DNA of 63,720 nt, from positions 1-63,720 of IMG/VR virus record IMGVR_UViG_3300042562_000446; one strand, written 5' to 3'. This document shows positions 16,326-25,905 of this stretch, one piece after another. The notes beneath the pieces were generated by a model. That model saw only the letters and a program-made list of their open reading frames with translations. It was not told the DNA's origin and ran no database searches. The first letter of the stretch is position 1; every line of letters begins with the position of its first letter. This DNA is from a virus. Both the position numbers and the translations under genes were made by a program.

Positions 16326-18062
16326 ATGACTACAAAAAATCAAATAAAATCATATACAGCTGCAGCCACGAAAAAAGAGATGACTAATTTTTTTGTATTT
16401 ATGGGTGGTGTTTCTAACGCAAGTGATGCGGTAGATGATACTGACATTTCCCTCATAAGTAGAATTACCCAAGATGAGGTTTCTATAGTAATTCCACGAG
16501 TAAATTGGTCGTATAATGGACAATTTGAACCGTATTATTTTAATTCGTCCGGAGAAAACACATATTGTTACAACAGCACAACTGATTTAGTATATTTGTG
16601 TGTTGGAAAAAATCAACCAATAGGGTTACTTGGAGAAGCTCAATTTCTATCCACCCAACAACCATCACATTATACTGGAATACAGGCATACTCTGACGGT
16701 TATGTTTGGATGGCTTTATATAAGATTGATTTTTCTTTGAGTAAGTTTTTAACCGAGAGCACTCTACCAGTTAATAACTTATACGAATTCACCACACAGA
16801 CAACATCTGGCTCTTATGCTTCAAGGTATAATTCAGTATGTTCTGGTGGAGCAGGTATATCTGGTTCTTGTTTTTTCTACTATAACGAAGACACCATTGA
16901 TCCATTAACAGCAACTGTACGTTCTAAAGGAGATTTAGTCTCTGGAATTGGTTCATCAGATTGGCTCTGTTCATATTGCCATTCCGTTGGAGATTCACTT
17001 GGGTATAAAGCTGTGCATGTAGATTACTTATCATCTTCTTCAGTTACAGTAAAAAATCCAATAGATGAATTAACCACTAAATTTTATGCTGGAGCTTTAG
17101 ACACAAATAACAAATATTTTATTCAGTATAATAATTACATCTATGCTCAGAATTTAAATAAAGGTATTGTTTATCTTCATCTGGATGTTTCTTCTCTTTC
17201 TATAGAAGATAGAGTACTTCCAACTCAAACTGCCGAAATAACAATTTTAGATCCATTGGGCATTGGTGCTCTTGCAAACATTACAACCTATTTTGATATA
17301 CGAAGAAATGCATTTATTGCAAATGGTGTTACACTTAGAGCATCTGGTTCTAGCTATGTAAATCCCAGCTTTAATATACCAGCTGCAGTCAACACCAATT
17401 TAAGAAATGCTTTGAAAACAGTTTTAATACCAGACATAGCAGATCCTTCATCTTTCTTGCCGGCACCAAAAGTGTTAGTAATTAAACAATTAACTAAATC
17501 TACATTGGATACTATTGGAACAAATCAAACTTCATTTGCCAAGGTTGGAATAGTAAAAAATATTACTAATATCGATAGTGTAAATCCACTTATTAATAGT
17601 CAACCAAATCAAACTATAAATGGAAGAATGACTACGAAGATTCGTTTGCTTCCCGACACTGGTGCAGTACCAGCTCCCGTTATAGATGAAATAGCTGAAG
17701 GCACAGTATATATTGATACTAAAACAACTACAATTGTAATATCCGAGAATCAAACTACTGCAACTTCGAGTGATTATGAATCAAATGTTGTGTCACTATT
17801 AGAAGTATATGATGAAGAAACCGGAGATCTACTCGGAACAGATTTAGAAATTGCTGGAGTAGATGAACTGCTGTTTGATGAATTAACTACTGCACAATTT
17901 ATTTCTATAAATTTAGTAAATTATGAAGTAGATACTATATCGCTTCCTCAATTTAAGATAAATACCATTGACTATGTTACCACAAAAATATTAAGTAGTA
18001 ACATAGTATTTGATACTAGTACTGGCTCAGAACCTTCAACCAAGATTTCATTCTTATTATAA
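16326..18062 (+). CDS. 8: Baseplate wedge gp8
   Basis: 578 residues against 334 in T4 gp8. The first ~190 residues hold the gp8 signature: a first helix ending in MTNFFVFMGG, then VSIVIPRVNWSYN, a polar beta strand with VYLCVGKN and the well-conserved SDGYVWMALYKID. T4 gp8 has VIPRRDW and GDGYVWEYLFEI in matching places. The C-terminal ~380 residues exceed T4 gp8 and are Ser/Thr/Asn-rich beta sequence. The 79 bases between gp7 and this gene carry TATATAAA at 16258-16265 and no obvious Shine-Dalgarno. gp8 forms the outer wedge that binds gp7, gp10 and gp6. Confidence 0.8.
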   Translation: MTTKNQIKSYTAAATKKEMTNFFVFMGGVSNASDAVDDTDISLISRITQDEVSIVIPRVNWSYNGQFEPYYFNSSGENTYCYNSTTDLVYLCVGKNQPIGLLGEAQFLSTQQPSHYTGIQAYSDGYVWMALYKIDFSLSKFLTESTLPVNNLYEFTTQTTSGSYASRYNSVCSGGAGISGSCFFYYNEDTIDPLTATVRSKGDLVSGIGSSDWLCSYCHSVGDSLGYKAVHVDYLSSSSVTVKNPIDELTTKFYAGALDTNNKYFIQYNNYIYAQNLNKGIVYLHLDVSSLSIEDRVLPTQTAEITILDPLGIGALANITTYFDIRRNAFIANGVTLRASGSSYVNPSFNIPAAVNTNLRNALKTVLIPDIADPSSFLPAPKVLVIKQLTKSTLDTIGTNQTSFAKVGIVKNITNIDSVNPLINSQPNQTINGRMTTKIRLLPDTGAVPAPVIDEIAEGTVYIDTKTTTIVISENQTTATSSDYESNVVSLLEVYDEETGDLLGTDLEIAGVDELLFDELTTAQFISINLVNYEVDTISLPQFKINTIDYVTTKILSSNIVFDTSTGSEPSTKISFLL

Positions 18063-18063
18063 A

Positions 18064-18798
18064 ATGGCAACATACACTATATCATATTCACAAACCCATC
18101 CAGATTTTTCTGTGCCTGGTTTTGGTAAAATAGATTTTGGTTCTGCTTCTGACGGAGTATATTCTGATGGCTATAAAATGGTTGCATTTGAACCCGGAAA
18201 GATTTTACAAGCTCAAGAACTGAATGAAATTCAGTTTCGAATGAACGTACATCAAACATTGACTATGAGAATGATATCCAATTGGTTGAGTACTATTGTA
18301 TTTGCTGGTACAGAAAATTCTTCTGGTCCTGGTTGGGATGGCGCAACGCCACTAGATCCTAACATGATAACTGTAACTTCTGATACTATTAATATAGAAA
18401 GAAACAATTGGTTTTTATGTAAAGCACAATCTTCTGGATTGTTCTTTTGGTTATATTTCAAAGTAAATGGTCTTCCTGGTCCAATTCCTATTGAGCTGAG
18501 TTCTATTCCAGAAAATTCTTATATTGGTTTTGCACTAAACACCAGCGCAAATGGAGAATTTACCGGGCAAATTGTTGACTGTAATACTATTACAGATGAT
18601 GCACAACAAAAGCATGAGTTGCAAGTTAAAGGAACATCAGTATGTGGTTCCTCTAGATATTACCTAAGAATAGTAGACATTGTAATCACCGATGATCTTA
18701 CCACAGCGGCTAATGTTAATAGTTTTGTTCCAATTGCACAAAAAAGAGCTGATGGTATGTACTTCTTAAATAACATAAAAATAGAAAGCGTAGTCTAA
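18064..18798 (+). CDS. Baseplate/fibre structural protein, DUF4815-like N-terminus
   Basis: 244 residues from the ATG at 18064; an in-frame codon 54 bases earlier lies inside gp8 and adds no family-like sequence. The motif AFEPGKILQAQELNEIQ near residues 41-57 matches the conserved phage pattern PGxxxQAxELNxxQ seen in DUF4815-type structural proteins located between baseplate wedges and fibres. The remainder is beta-rich, with FFWLYFKVNGLPG and an RYYLRIVDIVITDD strand. Its last codons are followed one base later by the next start. The exact virion position is not known. Confidence 0.55.
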   Translation: MATYTISYSQTHPDFSVPGFGKIDFGSASDGVYSDGYKMVAFEPGKILQAQELNEIQFRMNVHQTLTMRMISNWLSTIVFAGTENSSGPGWDGATPLDPNMITVTSDTINIERNNWFLCKAQSSGLFFWLYFKVNGLPGPIPIELSSIPENSYIGFALNTSANGEFTGQIVDCNTITDDAQQKHELQVKGTSVCGSSRYYLRIVDIVITDDLTTAANVNSFVPIAQKRADGMYFLNNIKIESVV

Positions 18799-18799
18799 A

Positions 18800-20734
18800 A
18801 TGGCAGATTTTGTTGATATAACCGAATTAAGTTTAGGAACCACATTTGGTGGTTGGTATGCTAAAAATAATATCATGATTCAACGGCTCAATGCGCTGAA
18901 TGTTGCAAACATTGTTGGTGGAGACGGAATAACCGCATCACCATTTGCTGCTGCAAATGGTGGTTATACATTAAGCCTATCAGGCAATGTTACCAGAGAT
19001 ATGGTATTTAACAATGTTACGGTTAATGGTACTCTGACTTCTAACTTCGCAGGTGATATTTCTGGAACAACTATAGTTCTGCCTGCAAACACTGGGGTTA
19101 CTGTTGGAAATATCGTATATGTCGATTCTACTGGTAAAGCACAAAAGGCATTAGCAGACGATGAATGCACAGCTGAAGTTGTTGGTATTGTTACAGGATT
19201 TACTGGTAGCAATGTTCAAGTTGCCACTACTGGTAGAATCAGTGGTTCATCCATCATTTCGTCATTTACTGGTACTCCCGGTGCTACTCTACAGAAGGGT
19301 GTAGTTTACTTTCTGAGTGGTGGTGTTTCTGGTGCGGGTACAACGCTCGAACCTGATGTAACTTTATATGTTTCTAAACCAATGCTTCTCGGATTAACGG
19401 GAGACAGTGGTTTAATTCTTCCATACCGTGGATTTATTGCAACAGAGGGTACTCTCGGAAACACTACAATAGTACAAGGTGTGTCTGGTGGTTCTTTTGA
19501 TGGAGTCTTTGATGGAGTCTTGAGCGTTAACGGATTGACTGCTTCTATATTTGGCCCGGATAATTTAAGGAAAAAAACTGGGAATATACATGCAATTAAT
19601 TATATAATATTTTCATCAAATACTAATATGCCTAGACACACGCAGGAAATGTTAGCAGATTTTAATTATGTACAGTCTGACATTAATTTAAATCGTAACA
19701 GCACTGTATACACTTCTAATACTAAACAAAAAGCTGAAACGACCGTGTTGGGTGGTGGAATATTTGATAACGTCTTAACAACAAAACTAGTAGAATATCC
19801 AAGTAATACAATATTTTTATCAACACTTGGAACTAGTGATGATATTTATAAATTACACAGGATAAGAATAATTAGTGTATATGGTAATTATCAAATTCCT
19901 GTTAATTTTGCAATTACACGATCATATAATAATGTAGGAGCGACAAATATTGAAACTGTCAGTGGATTGACTTCTGGTAGTGGTACGTTTACGCAACCAT
20001 ATGTTGAATATAGAATGAAAAATTATTCAATAATGAGAAAAATTAATCGCAACACGATTGTAACCAATATTGCAGCTGGACTGGCCAGTCCAGATCTTGC
20101 GGCATTGGTAACTGAAGAAACTTTTAGCACTCCATTCATGACTCCTATATTAAGAACTTTACCTACTTTTCCAATTGGAATTACAGCCAACGCTGGAGCT
20201 ACGGCGAGTACATTTGATGGAACAGTAACTTCTGCTGGAACATATCCAGTAATATACAAATGTCCAACTGATATTCAAAATCATAAATCACTATTTGATC
20301 ATAGGGTATATGCCTGGAATTTAAATTCAGTTCTGATGAACAGTACCGCTGTCTCTGGTTATATAAACACTACCAAAACTGGTGAACTATTTGATGTTAA
20401 CCATGCTGGTGGTCATACACTAGACAGTTCCGTCTTGGGTTGGAATGCTCAAGCTGGTCCTATACCAGAAACAATTGGTATTATACTTCCATCGGTAAAT
20501 ATACAATACTCTGTTGATGATTTGAGTGCAGCAAATGAAGCACTTGGTCTTTTGACTAATTTAGATAGTAACAAATCTATACCTCAAACTTTTAATATTG
20601 CATTAGAGTTATACAAATATAATCCAACTACAGGAGCTACTGGATCTATAATGATGATTTCTAAAGATTTACAGTATAACATCACTTCTACTAGAGTTGC
20701 TGGTAGTATTGCTAATCAGAATGGGGCTGCTTAA
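18800..20734 (+). CDS. Baseplate-associated fibre protein with trimeric-beta repeats
   Basis: 644 residues. The N-terminus (TFGGWYAKNNIMIQRLNAL) is a short helix of the kind that anchors fibre proteins to the baseplate. Next comes a Thr/Gly-rich triple-beta type stretch (residues 40-90). A module near 105-150 reads GNIVYVDSTGKAQKALADDE and continues AEVVGIVTG; the same module recurs in the protein at 21849 (AGNVIRYDVDAG, then AEVVGIVES). The rest is Asn/Thr-rich beta with little recognisable. I call it a fibre or wedge-pin protein from composition and context between gp8 and collar-like genes. Confidence 0.55.
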   Translation: MADFVDITELSLGTTFGGWYAKNNIMIQRLNALNVANIVGGDGITASPFAAANGGYTLSLSGNVTRDMVFNNVTVNGTLTSNFAGDISGTTIVLPANTGVTVGNIVYVDSTGKAQKALADDECTAEVVGIVTGFTGSNVQVATTGRISGSSIISSFTGTPGATLQKGVVYFLSGGVSGAGTTLEPDVTLYVSKPMLLGLTGDSGLILPYRGFIATEGTLGNTTIVQGVSGGSFDGVFDGVLSVNGLTASIFGPDNLRKKTGNIHAINYIIFSSNTNMPRHTQEMLADFNYVQSDINLNRNSTVYTSNTKQKAETTVLGGGIFDNVLTTKLVEYPSNTIFLSTLGTSDDIYKLHRIRIISVYGNYQIPVNFAITRSYNNVGATNIETVSGLTSGSGTFTQPYVEYRMKNYSIMRKINRNTIVTNIAAGLASPDLAALVTEETFSTPFMTPILRTLPTFPIGITANAGATASTFDGTVTSAGTYPVIYKCPTDIQNHKSLFDHRVYAWNLNSVLMNSTAVSGYINTTKTGELFDVNHAGGHTLDSSVLGWNAQAGPIPETIGIILPSVNIQYSVDDLSAANEALGLLTNLDSNKSIPQTFNIALELYKYNPTTGATGSIMMISKDLQYNITSTRVAGSIANQNGAA

Positions 20735-20735
20735 T

Positions 20736-21839
20736 ATGACAACTAATAATCTAATTATAAACGGTAATTTTGATCTCTGGCAAAGAGGCACTACATTTTC
20801 TATTCCATATAATGCTGACTACTCAAATGTAGGAAAAGATGGAACAACCTTTACTGCCGAGAGTAAAAAAATAGCAGATAGATGGTATGTTATTGATACT
20901 CAAAAACGATCAGAGGAAAGTGGTGGTGTAATATCAATATATCGAGAAGCATTCAATTCAACAGAACCAGAATTTGCACGTTCTTTGTATTACTTAACAG
21001 TAGCTAATAATATTACAGCTGTAACAAGTGGTTATTGCTATATTGAAAATAAACAAGCAAATTGTAATATAGTCGGTGGTAGTACTTTACGTCTTTCTTT
21101 CTCTGCAAAGACCACCGGAATAACTGGAACAACTATGGCTTGTTATTTTAGACAAGCTGTGAATCCAGGAATTTATGAATTCTCTAATACTAATGAAATA
21201 GTAACAGTATATGAAACTTGGCAAAATTATTCAGTAACTTTAAATCCACAGTTTGTTGGTAACTTAGGAGTTTCTGGTGATCATTACTTCTCTGTTGGTT
21301 TTAAAGTATTACCAAACACTCAAATTAGCATTGCCAAAGTTGGTTTGAATTTTTCTGGTGTTTCTAGCCAAACACTCACAACCCCCGAAGAAGAAAAGAA
21401 ATTACAAGAAAAGTATTACTATACCTCATATACACATCAGACTTCTCCCGGTAATACTACTCTATCTTCTGGAAATGATGTTACAGCAATTAACTTTACA
21501 GTAACTCCAAGTTATAGCTACACCCATAAGTTTAGCATTCCGCAATATAAAACTCCAACAATCACTCTATATTCACCAAAGAGTGGAACTGCCAATGATG
21601 GATATAATAAATCTGCAGATAGGGATATGAGGCTAACATCTGGCACTCGTGGGTGGAATACTACTGCTAGATTTTCTCCAACTGGAGCTGCTACTATAAC
21701 AACTAGTGGCAATACATATGGTGTGATATTTAGTGTTGCCAGCGGTGCAGTAATTTTTGATGATATTTTAGTTCACATGGTAGCAGACGCAGACATAGAC
21801 CCTAGTCCATACGACAGAGGTCTAGAAACAACGACATAA
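20736..21839 (+). CDS. Tail fibre protein with carbohydrate-binding-like domain
   Basis: 367 residues from the ATG at 20736, one base after the previous stop. The opening LIINGNFDLWQRGTTF is a widespread phage-fibre signature (NGxFDxWQRGT) that begins a jelly-roll, carbohydrate-binding-module-like domain. The following residues fit that fold: ADRWYVID, YCYIENKQANC, LRLSFSAKT and the Trp-containing VYETWQNYSVTL. The C-terminal part repeats YYTSYTHQTSPG-type beta strands. It probably contributes to surface-sugar recognition, but the ligand is unknown. The overlapping longer frame into the upstream gene is not needed. Confidence 0.6.
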   Translation: MTTNNLIINGNFDLWQRGTTFSIPYNADYSNVGKDGTTFTAESKKIADRWYVIDTQKRSEESGGVISIYREAFNSTEPEFARSLYYLTVANNITAVTSGYCYIENKQANCNIVGGSTLRLSFSAKTTGITGTTMACYFRQAVNPGIYEFSNTNEIVTVYETWQNYSVTLNPQFVGNLGVSGDHYFSVGFKVLPNTQISIAKVGLNFSGVSSQTLTTPEEEKKLQEKYYYTSYTHQTSPGNTTLSSGNDVTAINFTVTPSYSYTHKFSIPQYKTPTITLYSPKSGTANDGYNKSADRDMRLTSGTRGWNTTARFSPTGAATITTSGNTYGVIFSVASGAVIFDDILVHMVADADIDPSPYDRGLETTT

Positions 21840-21848
21840 GGAACATAG

Positions 21849-23060
21849 ATGCCATCTTGCACGAATAACTCCATAATCTCAGGAATAATTGTTGGTTCTG
21901 TTGATTCGATCAATGGAAGACGATTATCATTTCAACAAAAGACGGACACTAATTGGGATCCAACTATTATTGCAGGAAATGTTATTCGTTATGATGTTGA
22001 TGCTGGTGTATTTACTCAATCTATTGCAGACCCAAACTTTGAAGGCGCTGCAACAGATATGTCATTGGCTGAAGTTGTTGGAATTGTAGAATCTATCGCT
22101 GTTACTGATGGTATTACATACGCAACTGTGGTGACACATGGATTAATTAATTATCCAAATTTGATGTCAACTATAGCTGGAATTTCTGCTACTAGTGGAG
22201 GTGACGGTGGTACTGATATATTCTTCCTAAGCCCAGATATTCTTGGCGGCATCACATACGGTTTGATTGAAGATAATGGTTATATTGTAAAACCTATTCT
22301 TCAGGTATGCCCAATTTCGGGTGGTGACTTCAATTCAATCGTTGTAAACTATATTGGATATGAATCCTCATCATCCGCTAATGCATCATTTAGATCTTCT
22401 GAGGTTAATATAGGCGAGATAAGAGTTGTTGATGCAGCTTCTGTTGTTCCCGATGGTTGGGTTGATACTAGTTCTCCAAAATTTTTATCAATAACCGAGT
22501 ACCCAGAAGCATATGCAACTTATGGAAATTCATATGGAACTCTTGAGAAATTATATGTAAATGGTTCTTTTTCTTTTGTTGATGCTCTTGCCCAAAAATC
22601 AATAAGACCAATAAACCCACAAACAAATAAAGGAATTGGTTTATATTCTTCTATTGTGTCTGTCGATACAACAGATAATTCTATTATTGTAGAACATACG
22701 GATGGCAATCCTACATTATGGAAATCTAATTATACAACTTATCAGATATCTGAAGCTGTATTGGGTCTTAGTAAAGTAACAGTTACATCGGGAGCAGTAA
22801 CCGAGTTTAAAACTCCACAGATTCAGACAAACATTCAAGCTACTGCTAACGTCAAAGATCAAATATCAACATTTGCAACCAAAACAATAATCAGAGTGAA
22901 GAAGGATAATGTAGTATCATACTTGCCGCAATATATCTCATTCGCTAATGCAACAGTAAATGGAGTATTAGCCACTCCGAACTTTGTAAATGTTGATAGC
23001 ACATTGGTTTCTCTGGAGTCTAGAATACAAGCACTAGAGCAAATATTAGGAATTAGTTAA
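21849..23060 (+). CDS. Tail fibre protein with collar-like domain
   Basis: 403 residues. The first half shares the AGNVIRYD...AEVVGIVES module with the protein at 18800. Around residues 193-235, the sequence VPDGWVDTSSPKFLSITEYP followed by YATYGNSYG resembles the phage tail-collar domain (P-x-GW ... YPxLYxxxGxxYG) found in T4 short fibre gp12. The C-terminus ends in a coiled-coil-like LVSLESRIQALEQILG, fit for trimerisation. A GGAA Shine-Dalgarno-like sequence precedes the ATG. Confidence 0.6.
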   Translation: MPSCTNNSIISGIIVGSVDSINGRRLSFQQKTDTNWDPTIIAGNVIRYDVDAGVFTQSIADPNFEGAATDMSLAEVVGIVESIAVTDGITYATVVTHGLINYPNLMSTIAGISATSGGDGGTDIFFLSPDILGGITYGLIEDNGYIVKPILQVCPISGGDFNSIVVNYIGYESSSSANASFRSSEVNIGEIRVVDAASVVPDGWVDTSSPKFLSITEYPEAYATYGNSYGTLEKLYVNGSFSFVDALAQKSIRPINPQTNKGIGLYSSIVSVDTTDNSIIVEHTDGNPTLWKSNYTTYQISEAVLGLSKVTVTSGAVTEFKTPQIQTNIQATANVKDQISTFATKTIIRVKKDNVVSYLPQYISFANATVNGVLATPNFVNVDSTLVSLESRIQALEQILGIS

Positions 23061-23061
23061 C

Positions 23062-25905
23062 ATGCCTTCAATTCGTGGTACTAGCCAATTTAAGGCAATA
23101 AAAGGAATTACCATATACGGAGTTATTGGTAATACTGGACCACAAGGACCCCGTGGTGATGATTTCTACGGCAATACTGGTGCTACCGCATCTTTTAGAA
23201 TAACCGGAATTACGCTTTCTGGATATACTCTTATATCATCATTCAGTAATGGAATAACTCGCGCTGCTTCCGGAAAACTGTTAGGCATAACAGGAAATAC
23301 AACTGTACTGGTTGGTGGTATAACTGGTTCTACTGGAACTGGTTTTGTCTTTGTTGGATCTACTGATGAGAGAAACATCACTCTCAGAAAACTTCGTGGT
23401 AGCACTGGGTTTAAATCATTGGTAGGAATTACTAGCGATGCTGACACTATAACAATAACTGTCGATAGGTATGATGGTGGTTTTACACTTAGCGTCGGAG
23501 AGCTGAGTGAAATCATTGCGACAGATTCATCTGGAAATCTTGTTGGTGCTACATTAGGATCTGCTAAATATGGAAATGTAACTGATACTGTTAGAATCAA
23601 CAAAGCAAATGTCTTTGAGCATGTTCGAGGAGCCAATCAGATTAACGATGTTGTGAGTGCTGGTGGGTCGGTTTCTGGCTCTGGAGGTCAGAGCGCACAA
23701 CTTCTAATGTTCATACAGGCATCTATTGAATTTACAGATTCTAATAACAGATCAAAAACTAAGACACTTGTTCTAGATGTTTCTAGTTTTAAACCTGATC
23801 TAGTAGACCCCGTAAAATATAATATAAGCCTTAGCCCCCCACCGAAATATCAGACTGCATTTAGTTTGTTTGTAACTGGAGCAACAGGAGATGGTACATT
23901 TTCTAACGCCCGCTGGGGCAATGTAAAATGGCCATTAGGCAAAATACCATGTTTAAGAACTGGTGAATCTCATCTTATACATTTTATATCAGGAAATGAT
24001 TTTTGGTATGGATATATTTTTGGTCAAGGTACTGGATCTACTGGAAAATATTTCTGTGATGTTGATATTCCACAGTTCAGCACAACGTCAGAAGGACAGA
24101 TTGCATTAGATTTTTTCTCAGGATTGACTGGAGCTTGTTGTTTAGATAATAATTCTTGCACTCTTTCTACACAAGAAATATGCACACAAAAATCTGGATT
24201 TTTCTCTGGTGTTGGTACTACTTGCGGCACAATTGGTTCTACTAGTGTATGTACAGAGTCATTTGGAACATGCTGTATTAAAAACACAATTGATGGTAAA
24301 ATAACAACTTCATGTTTAGAAAATATTTCTCCGATAGATTGTCTATCTCTAAATAATGATTCAATAGAATCTATATTTTCTGGATTTAATACCACATGTG
24401 ACGAGGTTGATTGCAATAATTCATTCAATGCTCTTGGTGCATGTTGTGATGGTGCTGGAAATTGTGAACAAGTAACAAAAGAAGATTGTATTCTTGGTGG
24501 TGGCAGTTTTAATGGAAGAGGCATATTATGCTTTTCTGATAATAGTAATCCAATATGTTCTACAGGAACTGGTGCGTGCTGCACACCAAGTGGAATATGC
24601 ACACAAACCACTGCTGAAGTTTGTTTGAGTTCTGGATCATATTATCATGGTAATGCAACAACATGCGCTGGTATCACTTGTTCTTCATATCTCAAGTGTG
24701 GTGGGTTCCTTGGAGTCTCATTACGACCAGGAGATATAATTGGCGGTGGAATGGTTGTTGGCGTATATAATCCCAAGTCATCTAAACTTCTTGGCGGCTC
24801 TCATGCATTTTCTAGACACGGAAGCACTGCAGACTTCATATATGGTGGAGAAACATTAGCAAACTATTATCAGAGTGAAACTGATTATGTTGGTTATGGA
24901 ATCACTGGAGAAAGCTGCGAAGTGCTACTCAATAACGATGTAGATTCATATTACATTATAGTTTCTCTATATCCATCATCAATAAATGACGCTGGAAAGT
25001 TTGTAAATCCAACAGAAGAACTTGCAAAGAAAGATACCTTTCCTTGGTATGGACCTGGAATAGCATGGGGTCCACTTTTGGATTTAACCAAATACAAATA
25101 CTCAGATTTTACATATTTGGATAAACGATATGATTCATCATATTTACAATATGGTGAAGGATACTACGGTGTAACTGGAGAGTCGTTAGATAACATTAAA
25201 TCTGTTACATTCCAAACATGTTATTCCTCCAGACTAAATGGAAAAGATCCTGTTGCTAGATTATTTACTAGAAGTGTAAAAGCATCAAATGGTTTGTGGA
25301 ATAGAAATTGGGGAATATACAACACCATTCGTATGATTTCCGCAGACAATGCTCACTATATTAAATTGTCGGTTTCTCCATATTTTACATACAGTGAATT
25401 TAATTCAGGTATAACTATGTCTGCTGTTCGCGCTCTGTTTGCATTTAATAATAATGATTTCACAAACACACACGGATTGACTGCAAATCCAACTGCATTA
25501 TCTGATTGGTTTATTCCTAGCCACGACGAGTTGGCTTTCTTAGCAGCAAATTCTATAACAGACTCTACAAATCCCTATTATGGATTTGATATGAATGCTG
25601 CATTACTTAGTAATAGCGGAATACCATTATATGATTGGCACTGGTCATCAACTGGATCTTTTGATACCACCACGGATCAAGGGGTTTATACTTCAGGAAA
25701 GCCAGAACATGGATCTGTTACTTGGGCAATATACTTTGATCCAAATGGAGAATCTTCGCAGTTTACGGTGAAGAAAGAAAATCGATCTGCAGAACTAAAG
25801 GTTAGACCTATCAGACTTATGCGATGTGATGGTAAAACTCCACCGATTAATTCAGAACAATATAAATTATGGAAGACACCAAAGCTTTTAAGGAATAGTC
25901 AATAA
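23062..25905 (+). CDS. Large adhesin: collagen-like, Cys-rich modules, DUF1566-like C-terminus
   Basis: 947 residues. Order seen: a collagen-like triplet run (GNTGPQGPRGDD, residues 23-34), a beta-rich shaft (35-350), and at least four Cys-rich modules (~354-550) of pattern GACC-x-C-x-C-x-GG-x-F-x-G-x-T-x-C. The C-terminal ~390 residues end in a domain with DWFIPSHDELAFLA, HWSSTGS and KVRPIRLMR, the W-x-P-S/T-x-x-EL ... WSS ... VRxxR skeleton of DUF1566/lectin-like (FGE-type) folds. This predicts a surface-exposed, host-recognition fibre. It is the first of four related genes in tandem; start and stop are separated from its neighbours by one base or overlap. Confidence 0.6.
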   Translation: MPSIRGTSQFKAIKGITIYGVIGNTGPQGPRGDDFYGNTGATASFRITGITLSGYTLISSFSNGITRAASGKLLGITGNTTVLVGGITGSTGTGFVFVGSTDERNITLRKLRGSTGFKSLVGITSDADTITITVDRYDGGFTLSVGELSEIIATDSSGNLVGATLGSAKYGNVTDTVRINKANVFEHVRGANQINDVVSAGGSVSGSGGQSAQLLMFIQASIEFTDSNNRSKTKTLVLDVSSFKPDLVDPVKYNISLSPPPKYQTAFSLFVTGATGDGTFSNARWGNVKWPLGKIPCLRTGESHLIHFISGNDFWYGYIFGQGTGSTGKYFCDVDIPQFSTTSEGQIALDFFSGLTGACCLDNNSCTLSTQEICTQKSGFFSGVGTTCGTIGSTSVCTESFGTCCIKNTIDGKITTSCLENISPIDCLSLNNDSIESIFSGFNTTCDEVDCNNSFNALGACCDGAGNCEQVTKEDCILGGGSFNGRGILCFSDNSNPICSTGTGACCTPSGICTQTTAEVCLSSGSYYHGNATTCAGITCSSYLKCGGFLGVSLRPGDIIGGGMVVGVYNPKSSKLLGGSHAFSRHGSTADFIYGGETLANYYQSETDYVGYGITGESCEVLLNNDVDSYYIIVSLYPSSINDAGKFVNPTEELAKKDTFPWYGPGIAWGPLLDLTKYKYSDFTYLDKRYDSSYLQYGEGYYGVTGESLDNIKSVTFQTCYSSRLNGKDPVARLFTRSVKASNGLWNRNWGIYNTIRMISADNAHYIKLSVSPYFTYSEFNSGITMSAVRALFAFNNNDFTNTHGLTANPTALSDWFIPSHDELAFLAANSITDSTNPYYGFDMNAALLSNSGIPLYDWHWSSTGSFDTTTDQGVYTSGKPEHGSVTWAIYFDPNGESSQFTVKKENRSAELKVRPIRLMRCDGKTPPINSEQYKLWKTPKLLRNSQ

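Noticed and set aside
24024-24611. 195-codon minus frame inside the adhesin
   Set aside because: Antisense shadow of the Cys-rich coding region; the plus-strand modules are clear.
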